64,000 bases of DNA, from positions 62,001 to 126,000 of the forward strand of contig JAOBSW010001236.1 of NCBI GenBank assembly GCA_026214975.1, given 5' to 3'. The notes beneath the pieces are model-generated. The model made no database searches. It had not been told where the DNA came from and saw only the letters and a program-made list of their open reading frames with translations. Made by a program: the position numbers and the translations under genes. Below, in pieces: positions 44,485-55,172 of this stretch. Origin of the DNA: Gentiana macrophylla. Its lineage: Eukaryota; Streptophyta; Magnoliopsida; Gentianales; Gentianaceae. Numbering within the stretch: position 1 is the stretch's first letter; every line of letters begins with the position of its first letter.

Positions 44485-44708
44485 GAGAGTACGCCATGCT
44501 AATGTGCCTTGGATGATCCACATCTCGTGGTCGGCGCCGATGAGCACATTGAACTATCCATGTGGTCGAGAGCCCTCACACCCGTGCACAACGACGCATT
44601 ATCGTCGGGCGCGCGCTTGTACATATTTATTTTCAAACAATGCTCCAACCAAGTTGGGGTCTCATGACTCGAGACGAAAAGGTTCCAGTGTTGTCGATGG
44701 ATGACCTC
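44485..44708. other. unidentified filler between psaA and rpoA
   Basis: A GC-richer 220-bp block with no frame or family that I recognise. It is joined to plastid pieces on both sides. Confidence 0.4.
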
Positions 44709-44986
44709 CTTTTAAATTCATTAAAATTTCATGTACTGATTCTTGAATACCCACTACGGTAGAATATTCATGTGACACTTTATTAGATTTTACACGTGTG
44801 ATACATGTTCCTTCTATTTCTCCAAGCAAAGTTCTTCGCAGCGCAATTCCTATTGTGTCGGCTTGACCTTTCATAAGTGGAGACAGAACAAAGCGGCCAT
44901 AATAAAGGCGTTCATCGTCTTTTCTTAATTCAACACACTTCATTTGGCGTGTCCGAGTAGATCATCGCTATTTTCTCTCGAACCAT
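44709..44986 (-). pseudogene. rpoA: plastid rpoA 5' fragment
   Basis: The N-terminal region of plastid RNA polymerase alpha. It starts MVREK at 44986. A frame change follows and then [18 protein letters not shown] and [14 protein letters not shown], ending at ILMNLK where the plastid match stops. It lies 70 bp from rps11 as in plastid genomes. Confidence 0.92.
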
Positions 44987-45055
44987 AGTAATATTATTTG
45001 ATCATTGAATCGTTTATTTCTCTTGTTTCTCTTGACAGTCCTTTAACGTAAATTT

Positions 45056-45305
45056 CTATATTCGTCTTTTTTTGGGGGGTCTACATCCATTATGTGGCAT
45101 AGGGGTTACATCCCGTATAAAAGTTAATAATATACCACTTCTCCGAATAGCTCGGAGTCTTTGCGTCTCTTCCGAGACCAGGACCCTTTATCATGACTTA
45201 CGCTCGTTGCATACCTTGATCGACCATCGCATGCGAATAGCATTTCTGCTGCGGTTTGAGCGCAAAAGGTGTCCTCTTTTCGTCCCCTTGAATCCACAAG
45301 TATAA
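45056..45305 (-). pseudogene. rps11: plastid rps11 3' fragment
   Basis: The C-terminal part of plastid ribosomal protein S11. Readable residues include [14 protein letters not shown], then [13 protein letters not shown] and PKKRRI before the stop at 45056-45058. One or more base deletions near 45150-45270 shift the frame. Confidence 0.9.
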
Positions 45306-45389
45306 TCTAAATCTAATGTTTTTCAAAAGAATCAAAAATTTATAATATCGAATGCAAAGTGCCATGCTATTATTGCTTACTATTTCTAG

Positions 45390-45615
45390 GAAGGCACGTC
45401 TTCCCTTTTTCTTAAAAAAATCTCATTGGCGCCAAGCGTGAGGAATGCTAGACGTTTGGTAATTTCCCCGACGAGGATAAAAGATCCCATTGACGCAGTT
45501 AACCCCATGCATATTGTATGAACATCCAGTCGCACAAATTGCATAGTATCATAAATAGCTACTCCGGGTATTACCCACCCGCCGGGAGAGTTTATAAACA
45601 AATAAAGTAGCTATC
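45390..45615 (-). pseudogene. clpP: plastid clpP exon fragment
   Basis: Part of the plastid ClpP protease subunit: [20 protein letters not shown], then VHTICMGL and [10 protein letters not shown] with the serine-containing motif, and EITKRLAF. A frameshift follows. No rest of the gene is present. Confidence 0.92.
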
Positions 45616-45732
45616 AGACAGCTTGCAGTCTCCCCAGTATGTATCCAATCCACATGCAAAAAGAGGCAGTAAATAACACCAACAAGAGTGTGAAAATAAA
45701 AGAGTGGTAAAATAGAGCTTAACACCTGAATT

Positions 45733-46260
45733 GCACCCTTCATAGTGGGATGAGAGGGTGCTTCCAGTTTTCTTCACCAAGGAAGCCATAGTCCAATAAG
45801 CTGCAGGTGATGTTGAGAAAACTTATAGTAGCATGTTGATGAGGCTTCGAAAAAATGCCGTGTCCAGCAATTTGGTGGTACCCAGCTTCAAGGATATGAA
45901 AATTTGCATACCAACCTTGTATGGGGTGACTCATAAAAATCAAAGACCTATTCAAGAAATAATCGTAAGCACAACCATCAAAAAGTAGATATGAAAAGTA
46001 GGCAAAAATGAGCGTAACACCTGTATTGCACCCATCAAATAATTGAAGGGTGCTTCCAGTTTTACTCGCCAAGATTTATACCACATTCCGAGAAGCAAAA
46101 GATGAAGGTGAGCTTGCCAAGTCCTCACAATAAAGTTTACACGATTGCCTGCAAAGAGAATATCTGCATAGCAATGAATGAATTAAGCGTAGGAGAGAAT
46201 ACTGATAACCAGCAGAATAGATACAACCTGGTTTGCACCCATCAAAAAATTGAAGGGTGC
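45733..46260 (-). repeat. LINE 3' UTR stem-loops in tandem units
   Basis: Stem-loops at 46260-46235, 46053-46028 and 45761-45733, all of the form GCACCCTTCA pairing with T(C/G)A(A/G)GGGTGC. Flanks CCAG and CACCTG repeat with them, so this is a tandem array of about 200-300 bp units. Confidence 0.8.
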
Positions 46261-46270
46261 GTCCAGATGA

Positions 46271-46873
46271 TTATGCAGAGCGACGAGTTCGTCGGATGAT
46301 TGGGATTTCCAGTTGGTCACCATGTAATATAAGTTTGAGGCCAGCAGGGAGGGCATCTTGAGAAGTATAGGAGACCAAGGTTCTGCTGGTGGAAGCTTGA
46401 GTGGCGAGAATGTCTGCAGCCTTATTTGCTTCATGAAAGATGTGGTTAATCTGCGTATTCTGCTGGCGGAGGAGAATTTTGATGGATTGAACGTCGTCAT
46501 CAAGTTGCCAGGGCGTGTCAAAATTCCCAGAGATGATGTTAACCAGTAATAAAGAATCGGTTTCAGCTAGAACAGGAAGGAGATGATGATCGAAGCAGTA
46601 AGTGGGGCCAGCAATGAGAGCTTTCGTTTCCGCAACCACGCTGGTGCAGCTATCGTAAGGTTCACTGGCACCATAGAGGAGATGACCATGCATATTACGA
46701 ACCAGAAAACCACCTCCGGATGGACTAGTGTTGCCTAGAGAAGAACCATTAGTGTTAAGTTTCACCACATTAGCCGGTGGTTTCTGCCAATTAACAAGAA
46801 TGTGATGGGAAGCAACCCGAGGGGAGAAGGAATTAATGAGGCGGTTGTCAAGCAGACAATCATCATCATCCAC
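46271..46873 (-). pseudogene. LINE RNase H domain (minus strand)
   Basis: A 200-residue RVT_3-type RNase H. The first catalytic position reads KLNTNGS where relatives have an aspartate after NT, so one metal ligand appears to be asparagine. The glutamate (SVVAETKAL) and second aspartate (LAETDSLLL) are present. The end HIFHEANKAADILA is typical. The stop at 46271-46273 is followed 10 nt later by a stem-loop. Confidence 0.85.
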
Positions 46874-46983
46874 CCTAATAAGCTTCTAATGATGCAAAGA
46901 ATAAGATAAGTTGCGCTTGATGTTGAGAATAGTATTCTGAATGGTAGTGTCGAATTCTTAAATAAAACCATATTCCTGCGTTT

Positions 46984-47388
46984 TCAAATTTCCCAAAGGA
47001 CCAAAGAGGGGACAAGCTGGCAAGCAATTTTAACCACTCCAATACGATTAAGGTACCACCAAGCACGAATGTAAGACAAAAAATCAGCAGTAAGAGGATG
47101 AAATCTAAGCTGAGCCTGAAAGTGATTCCAAATAGCGCGGGGAAAGTAACATCTGTAAAACGAATGATCTCTAGTATCTTCAGCAGAGCAAAAAGGGCAT
47201 TTGAACAAACCGTGCTGCCCAAAAATATGCAGCATACGAGGTAGGGGAAGCATGTTATTAAGAAACATCCACATGGAAACCGAGATTTTAATAGGATTAT
47301 TGGGCTTCCAAACCTCCTTAAATTCCACACTAACCTCCTTCCGGTTGCAAATAAGCTTGTAGGCAGAAGTGGGAGTAAAATTACCCAT
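46984..47388 (-). pseudogene. LINE zinc-binding RT tail
   Basis: The zf-RVT region of a LINE polyprotein, with FTPTSAYKLI, then SVSMWMFLNNMLP and CPFCSAEDTRDHSFYRC near the middle. The CxxC...H...C pattern is complete. The RT core upstream was lost by 5' truncation. A frameshift separates it from the RNase H domain. Confidence 0.8.
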
Positions 47389-47501
47389 AGAATTAGGAGA
47401 CTAGATCTAGTTCCATTTGGAGGTTTGTATAGGCCGCAAATGAAGTTTTACAAAGTTCTCAGCATCCTGACATCTTTCTAATTGTGTTCTAATTGACAAT
47501 T

Positions 47502-47543
47502 AACTATTTGTTATTTTTTTTCTTCGATCAAGTCAAATAATTA

Positions 47544-47605
<62 letters not shown>

Positions 47606-47839
47606 TGACAACTATTAAGTCAAATAACTAAGAACCCAATTATTCACGTAAGAATCGAAAATGACAAGCAGAAGTACGTAAAGATTGTGATCGATAATCA
47701 CAAGTGTCTTTGAATTGTGAAAATGATTAGGTGTATCATTTTTTTATAACTTATTACTAGGAAATAAACATTCGTGCTCCGCACGAGCAGTGCCCCGGTT
47801 TATTTTTATAATTATTATGCGAAAATCAAAAGTGAATCA
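47502..47839. repeat. direct duplication, left copy
   Basis: Repeats at 48185-48493. It contains TTGTTATTTTTTTTCTTCGA, an (ATT)n tract at 47547-47605, a unique 150-bp stretch and the first 80 bp of a Helitron-like 3' end (CTAG complement at 47757-47760). Confidence 0.92.
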
Positions 47840-48184
47840 CTTCTTCGGTGGATCCCTTTTGTGCTTGTTTAGTCCCCTTTTTTTCGGAAGTTGTTTCTAT
47901 TCCTAGATCTCTTTCTTCCTCACTTTCCACCCCTTCTTCCGTTTTTGAGGTTTGTTTCAGTTTATTAGGTTTATTAGTAAGAATGGGTAACGGTATTCCG
48001 CCTAAGTAGTAGACACAGGTAATAAATAATAGAATACTAAAGATCCGAGCCCATGAATTCTCGATTTTGACATTAGAGTCTTATTAGATCGAATGCACTT
48101 ATTCGATCTAATAGAATGATTTTGACGTATCCAGACTAATACCAATCCAAGCCATTTCATGAAAAAAATGTGAACAATTAACCA
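47840..48184 (-). pseudogene. ycf1: plastid ycf1 (tic214) fragment
   Basis: On the minus strand, residues [19 protein letters not shown] and [20 protein letters not shown] match the N-terminal region of the plastid Ycf1/Tic214 protein. Upstream residues are interrupted by stops. It lies exactly between the two copies of a direct duplication. Confidence 0.85.
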
Positions 48185-48222
48185 AACTATTTGTTATTTT
48201 TTTTCTTCGATCAAGTTAAATA

Positions 48223-48261
<39 letters not shown>

Positions 48262-48493
48262 TGACAACTATTAAGTCAAATAACTAAGAACCCAATTATT
48301 CACGTAAGAATCGAAAATGACAAGCAGAAGTACGTAAAGATTGTGATCGATAATCACAAGTGTCTTTGAATTGTGAAATGATTAGGTGTATCATTTTTTT
48401 ATAACTTATTACTAGGAAATAAACATTCGTGCTCCGCACGAAAAAGCTTCTGATTTATTTTATAATTATTATACGAAAATCAAAAGTGAATCA
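48185..48493. repeat. direct duplication, right copy
   Basis: Near-identical to 47502-47839 apart from a shorter (ATT)n tract (48222-48261). Beyond 48493 the Helitron body continues. Confidence 0.92.
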
Positions 48494-49462
48494 AGATACG
48501 TAATAATCATGATGATTGAAATGATAAGTTCTCGAGTAAACTATATAAAATGTATGCAATACGTGTCCGACAACCAACACGACATGATACGCTCCGATAT
48601 ATTATGATGGCATGTCCGGCACGTGTCGGTTGATGAAATGAATATCCGACACATCTTCGACACCTCCCGACATCGTATGGATACTTTTCGACACTACTGA
48701 ACAATTTTTTTCAATTAATACTTAAATCTATTCTAACCGAAAAAATGAAGCTATCTTCGACATTATTTGCAACAACACGTGTTCTACCAAAAACACGACA
48801 CGACACACTTCGATACACCCCGACACCATATCCAACAGGTGTCAGTTGATGAAATGAATATTAATTAAAATTTTAATTAAAATCTAACACACTATTAACA
48901 CTCCACGACACAAAATCGACACCTTTCGACACTACCGAACCCTTTTTTTGTATTCGCAGATCTAGGCTAATTTTAACGGCCACGGTAACTACACAATTCG
49001 AATTTCCATAGAAATTAAATCAACAATACACTATAGCCAGTTTAACAATATTTGTGGCCGAAATAATTTTTTTTTCAGGATATTTAATATTTTATATAAA
49101 CGATATGTTTTTTTACGAAAAAAAATTCATTTCCAGAATTTTAATATTTCATGTAATCATCAAACCAAATACTTTTAGGCATGATATAAAGATCGTGTAG
49201 ACAACATGTCGTGACCTTATATCTTGAAATAAGTCATATCGCCGTGTACAAACGATATGTTTTTTTTATGAAATGAATTTATTTTAGGAAATTTATAAGA
49301 TTTCATGTAAACGTCAACACAATTTTTTTGGTATGATACAAAGATCGTGTCGGCAACAAGTCGTGGTCTTATATTTTGAAAATAGTCTTACATTTGCTAC
49401 ATATATTCACACATTAAAAGGAGATACAATTTAACTCAAACCCTTCTTCTCAAAAAAAATAA

Positions 49463-49517
<55 letters not shown>

Positions 49518-49673
49518 TTCTGGGCTGGGCCATGAACACTAAAAATATAAAATTAAAAAAAAAAATATTTTGGGCTGGGCCATGAATAGTAAAAAAACAA
49601 ACAAACTAACCAATAGAAAAAAACCAAGTGTCATCAATTCACCAAAATTCTCTTCTTATTATATATAGTAGGA
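48412..49673 (-). mobile_element. candidate non-autonomous Helitron
   Basis: On the minus strand it begins TCCTACTATATATAATAAG at 49673 and ends CTAG at 48412. A GC hairpin CGTGC/GCACG (48428-48440) lies 12 nt before the end. The flanking bases are A and T, as for Helitron insertion. It has no Rep/Hel gene. The body has GACAC-rich repeats (48560-48960) and an (AAT)n tract at 49461-49517. Confidence 0.6.
49461..49517. repeat. (AAT)n microsatellite
   Basis: About 57 bp of AAT units; the same flank GGGCTGGGCCATGAA repeats at 49522 and 49575. Confidence 0.95.
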
Positions 49674-49710
49674 TATGTTTTCTTTTTCTCTCGAGAAATG
49701 AATTTCCATA

Positions 49711-49974
49711 CGTCCCAAAATATAAACCCGTTTCTCTTTTTTATTTTCTCCTATGATATAAGTTTTTCATGATATGAATATAATATTTATTATATTTTTC
49801 CTTTATTTATCCTTCATTTATTATATATTCACCAATTTTTCACTACATTACGTTCATTAATTAATGATAGTCGAAAGGTATCTAAAACCTTTATCATAAA
49901 ACTATAGAAATTTAACCACTTTCTTAAACTGTGTAAAAAAACCCAATAAGAACTTTTGTTTCGGGATGAAGGGA
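49711..49974. mobile_element. Stowaway-like MITE
   Basis: Ends CGTCCCAAAATATAAA and the complement of CTCCCTTCATCCCGAAAC, flanked by TA. AT-rich and non-coding. A degraded relative is at 50102-50366. Confidence 0.72.
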
Positions 49975-50101
49975 GTATTAAAAACACGCATATTAAGTAA
50001 GTGAGTTAATTAATAAAGATAAAATGACTAAAAACACGCATATTAAGGAAGTGAATTAAAGTATATTGGTATAATTAATGACTACAAAGTCCTTAGATAT
50101 A

Positions 50102-50366
50102 CTACGTCCGTCCCAATATATAAATTCATTTAGCTTTTAAATTTGTCCCATAACATAAAACCATTAAAAATACCAATAGAACATTTATTACATTTTTTTT
50201 TTTTTTACACCTCATTTATTATATATCATCTACTTTCACTACTTTGCATTAATAACAATCAAATGTCATTTTAGTCTTTTTCATAAAAAATAATGACATA
50301 TAACCAATTTAACCAACTATCTTAATCTGTATGAAAAACCTCAAACGGAATTATATTTTGAGATGT
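50102..50366. mobile_element. degraded Stowaway-like MITE
   Basis: Left end TACGTCCGTCCCAATATATA; the right end, TTTTGAGATGTAAGTA, is eroded. Its length and AT content match the neighbouring copy. Confidence 0.55.
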
Positions 50367-50782
50367 AAGTAGTAATTAGTGTAACATACTTTTTTTTTTT
50401 AATTCTTGTGTTGTAATAAATAAAAGGTAAAATAAGAAGTAAAAAAAGACGATAAATGCTGCATTAGAAGTTATACTACACCTGAAGAAATTATACTACA
50501 CCAAATAAATAGAGAAAAAGAAATTTGATTTGATAACTGCATGTTATTTTGGAAAGGAGGGAATTTATAATCTGTGAGAATTCTTCGAAAAATAATGAGC
50601 AATTATTTTCTTCTATTTAACATTGAATCAGCAGGCAATTACCACGGTTACTGTCAAATACTAATATACAATGTTTTTATGTTGGTCTTCATTCATCTAC
50701 AGGACAAATATATAGTACAATTACAACCCCGAAGATTAGTTCCACAAGACGATCCATCATAAAAATCAAAAAAAATATTATC
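50367..50782. other. AT-rich spacer
   Basis: Nothing recognisable. A direct repeat of AGAAATTATACTACACC-like sequence is at 50470-50505. Confidence 0.35.
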
Positions 50783-51466
50783 TATGATACATCCCACCGG
50801 TGATTGAGCAAGATCAAGGGATTATGAGAAATGAATGTACTAGCTTGTTGATGGGGAGGTGCATTGATCTTTGGAATAAGATAATTGAAGTTCATTGAAG
50901 GAGTCTAGGAGACATATGTGGATATGTAGATTCTTCTAGTTGATGGTGTTGAATTAGTGTCCTAAATCAGGTTGGACCATATCGAAACAGGTCGAGTCTT
51001 ACAGTTAATTTATTTAGTTTATAGATAATGTTATTATGAATATGGAAAATTAGGGATAAGGACACACGTCTGGAATATTTTTAAGTAATGAGACAATTTA
51101 CATATTTTTTATAGGGAGAAGGACAACTGCATAATTTTTTATAAGCGAGAAGGACAAACGGTGAATCCGAAAATCGGTGAATCTCCCAGTGAATCCCGAA
51201 ATCGGTGAATTTTGATGATGAATTTCGATTAAATGAATCGAAAATTAGTGAATTTCGACAATGAATTTTGAAAATTAGTGAATTTCGACAGTGAATTTCG
51301 GCAGTGAATTTAAACAGTGAATTTCGAACACAAGTGAATTTCGACAGTGAATAAATAGTTTTGTCCTTTATGCAAAAGTTTCAAAAGACTGTCATTCTAC
51401 TCAATTGATGAAATATTTTTGTCCTTCTCCCTCATTCCCCCTTATGAATAATAATAGCACTTTTGC
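50783..51466 (+). repeat. paralogous segment B
   Basis: Matches segment A (18889-19330). It lacks the CACTA MITE at the corresponding site near 50926-50936 but has a Mutator-type MITE at 51043-51441. Confidence 0.85.
51043..51441. mobile_element. Mutator-type MITE, second copy
   Basis: 399 bp with a perfect 9-bp target duplication TTATGAATA (51034-51042 and 51442-51450). The empty site in segment A (near 19302-19312) has it once. Ends GGAAAATTAGGGATAAGGAC and the complement of GGGGGAATGAGGGAGAAGGA. The interior has GTGAATTTCG(A/G)C units at 51160-51345. Confidence 0.88.
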
Positions 51467-51773
51467 TATGATGAATACAGATATTTCAACAGCAAGAAGA
51501 AAGGTCACTTCAAGGCAGATTTCCCTGAAGAAAAACACAAAGATGAGCCCGACATGCTGCCATATCGATCATGACCATGTTGACGCATGCCCGATTGGCT
51601 ACCACGGAAACACAAAGACACATGTCCTCCACAGTTGACGGAAGTTACCAGCTCACTTAGGGTAAAAGCAAGGGGTTGCTCATTCCCACGCAGGACAGCT
51701 GGCTTCTCCATATGTTTGTTAATGAGCCGATGCGGCTTTTGATTTGATTGTTGCTGGAGGGGAGTTTCCGTGA
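51467..51773. other. retroelement scrap
   Basis: At 51478-51520 plus-strand residues KKGHFKADF look like a zinc knuckle that lost its cysteines. No frame is convincing otherwise. Confidence 0.35.
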
Positions 51774-52013
51774 TCATTCGGATTTGTCTATCGAACTGGC
51801 GGGCTTGTTGATTCTTTCTGTCCGGCCCTCAGCATCTCTCTTGTAATGATCATGATTGCCGCGAGCTAGTAGCTTTTTGATCGCTCTTTTGAATTGCATG
51901 CATTCATCGGTGGTATGACCCTTGTCCCGATGATATCCGTAATACTTGGTGGTGTCGCGGCGTGGATCAGGCATCACAGGGTAAGGGAGCTCATCCCTTA
52001 CTTCATTTAGCAT
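51774..52013 (-). pseudogene. Gypsy Gag fragment (minus strand)
   Basis: Residues YYGYHRDKGHTTDECMQFKR match the region of plant Ty3/Gypsy Gag proteins that precedes the protease. Cut on both sides; the right end abuts the Athila-type LTR at 52052, so the Athila element probably inserted into it. Confidence 0.72.
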
Positions 52014-52051
52014 CTGAGTCTATGAGATTCTGAGAGGAGTGAAGGTCTCTT

Positions 52052-53650
52052 TGTCCCGGATTTTATCAATACAAAACAACAAGTAATAAACCGGTTAACC
52101 TCAAGTGCAAGGATCGTAGTATGGAGGCTAATGCCGGGTCGATCTTCGGGAACTAGATCATTGTGAACCCAGCTTTTGTTTTTAACTAATTATTGTCACG
52201 AAAACTAACCTAAACAAATATTGCATAAAAGTAACTAGACGAGAGAGATTAATCCAATGCTAGGAAAGATTGAAAGCGATAAACTAACTAAACTAGAGTG
52301 CGGAAAAAGTAAACTAAAGCTAAACAACTCAAGTTTCAAGAGATTTGAATCAAGTTATAACAAGCGAGCGAGCAGTTGATCCACCTATCCTATCAACATT
52401 GAGATCCTATTCAGATTATTTCGTGATTCTAATCAAGTTGTGATTTGCCTTATCTAAGTACGACCTCTAATTTCTCGAGATGGTTCTCCTATCAATCTTT
52501 ATCTTCGATTTACTGATTAACGCTTTTCAAAACAAAGGTGGAAACTCTAACGCCTCTAACCTAGAAATCTAACCTATTAACTTTCGTTTTATAGATTAAA
52601 GATCTACTCTTCTATCATGGTGTTCTAAAGTTAACATGATTTTCATCACATAAAACAAACACAAAAGCAAACATCTTTCGATATAATTCGCAATAAACAA
52701 TGTAAACATGATAAAAGAAACAACTTGTATTAAAGAACTCACAAAACAATCACGATTCGAATCTGAATAGTTGACGGATAGGCTTCACACCGCTCGTTCA
52801 AAAGAGGTCTAGCCTCTTATCATCTTCGTGAGACTTGAAATTGATGAATAAAAAGACATGAAAAGTAGCTAATCTAATCTATGAATCTAATTGCATAAAC
52901 TGGAAGAAAATAGAATAAAAACGCAGCCAAGCTGCCCCCTAGGGTTTAGGGTTCGATTTTGTATGTTTAGGGTTTGGTAAAACGCGCCTATATATAGATT
53001 TTTAGGTCGGTTTCGCTGAGTCGGTGCCGTGGACGCCCGTCCACTATCTTGGACGCTCGTCCAGCCTCTATGAACGGAGAATGAGCGCGCTCGTTCGTAA
53101 CGCGTCTGAACTCTCTCGAATGTAAAATACGATTCTGGACGCCAGTTCACTTTTATGGACGCCCGTCCACTACTCAGCTCCAGTATTTTGCTCATAACTT
53201 CACTTCTAGGGCTCCGAATGAGGTGATTCAACATGCGTTGGAAAGCTATTTCAATCCTCTACAACTTTCATCAAGACAACTTTCCCTGAAAGTGCCTGGT
53301 AGTGTGGACAAAATCCCCATGAAGTGCCTGGTTCCGGTTTCTTGATCATTATCTCTTCCTTCTTCAATCTTTATCTTGATTTAGCTCGAATTATATCAAC
53401 ATTTGATCATCAATTTAGCCTCCAACATGTATCTACATCACATTAAGACATCGCAAAAGCGTAACACAATCCAAATACTCATAAAACCATAATCAAAACA
53501 CGTACACAACCTCATTTTATGAATAAACTAATTAAAAACTCACTTGCTTAATAAATCATTTAAAACCACATTTCCTATGCAAATTATACAAATACGGAGG
53601 AAATCATTATCAAATATAATGTTAAAAACCGTACAAAATCACCCTTAACA
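52052..53650 (-). repeat. 3' LTR of Athila-type element
   Basis: 1599 bp. On the minus strand it starts TGTTAAGGGTGATTTTG at 53650 and ends ATCCGGGACA at 52052. It shares almost all of its sequence with 62725-64000. It holds several GGACGCCCGTCC-like words (53030-53170). Confidence 0.93.
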
Positions 53651-53669
53651 ACTCCCCCACACTTAAACT
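53651..53669 (-). other. polypurine tract
   Basis: AGTTTAAGTGTGGGGGAGT on the minus strand, directly before the 3' LTR; typical of Athila-group elements. Confidence 0.88.
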
Positions 53670-55172
53670 TTGCTCGTCCCGAGCAAAACAAAACAAGATA
53701 AAGGCTCGGAAGGAATATAGACATCTCAACACATATACCACATGGTCAATAAATTAGAAGTTCACCGTCGTGTGTGTGCATAGCCATAGAGAACTTCCAC
53801 TAAATCCAAACTTGAGGAACTCAAAGTAAAACTAGTTAATACCCCCTCATAGAATAGTAATAAATGACACTCATAAGGTGCACCCTACAAGCGTGACATA
53901 TCCCGAAAGAATGATCGAATATATCTAGGGCCTTTACGAAATACTCAGAGGATAATCCCCACAACATATCCATCGGTTTATACTGGGGATAAGATTAACG
54001 ACAACTAAGCCTTATATTCAATTTCAGTAACAATATCTTAGTTGATTTAGCCATTTCACTTTAAACACACATTAGAACAAGCTATTGCCCTCATAGCGAG
54101 AATAGGACATTTCGAGATAACACCCTACCTTACTCCAATCATAAGGCAGCTTTTTTCTAAGCTATCGTGAGCTTTTAGTCATCATAGTGGAATAGGACAT
54201 CACGTGGTATACCCTACCTCACTCAAATCATCGACTAGCTTTCGACACACCCTTTTTAATCAACTATTAACTTATCCTTTTAATTGACATTAGCCCGTGT
54301 TACTTATCACATTCAAACTTCTAGATATTCACGATTATATCATACTCGGAACTAAATACAAACTATCATAAATCTCAAGATATATACGTAGCACTAAGCA
54401 CACGACTTATAAGAAAATCAAAAACTACTAATCCAAAACGGGGTATAACTTTATAAATTAGCTCATCATTCACTATGGCACGTGAAAAATAAATCTGGTG
54501 AATCAACTAACTTACGGAACATATGGCATAGAGCATCAATGACTACAACAAACCGAACAAAACGTGTATTGCTCACTCGGGACAAAACAAAAACAAAAGT
54601 GTCGAAAAATTTTGAAAAATTAAGCCCATTTTGCACGAAACACCATATATTAAGCAAATGGTAGATACATAGCTTATTCCTCCCCACACTTAAATAACAA
54701 CATGTCGTCATGGTGTGCGAAATTAAAAAAAAAAGAAAGAAAGTACTTAGGCGATTGTAGTTCGAAAGTGGCAGTGCGGAAGTGGCCATGGTCCAGATCT
54801 GTAAATGCTTGAGGAAATCGAGAGATCGTGGACCATCCACCGGAAAAATCGAAATCGCCTAAAGCTCACAATCATTATCGAAAATATCTGCACACTTGAA
54901 AAACAAAGAAATACCTCGGGGATACAAGGGATTATATCATATCGCGCAAAAGTGATAGAGATAAAGATAAGAGGAAATCGTAAGCAAAACAACACTTCGA
55001 CCCTTTATAAGCCTAGGACGGCTGACTGACAAAAACAACACAATCCTAATAATATTAAAACAACTAGAACAAGGAAAAATAACTAAAGAAAGAAACTAAT
55101 ATAATAAGGGATATCTAGGATGCCTCCTAGTAGCGCTAATGGTTATTGTCGTTAGCTCGACACATTTGAAGC
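53670..55172 (-). other. Athila 3' region between integrase and LTR
   Basis: Some relatives carry an env-like frame here. Two overlapping minus-strand frames (54995-54747 and 54840-54466) have hydrophobic stretches but no recognisable domain or conserved start. I treat the region as non-coding. Confidence 0.5.

Noticed and set aside
54466..54995. An env-like gene in the Athila element
   Set aside because: The frames overlap in different phases, with hydrophobic runs but no signal peptide, conserved start or domain that I can point to.
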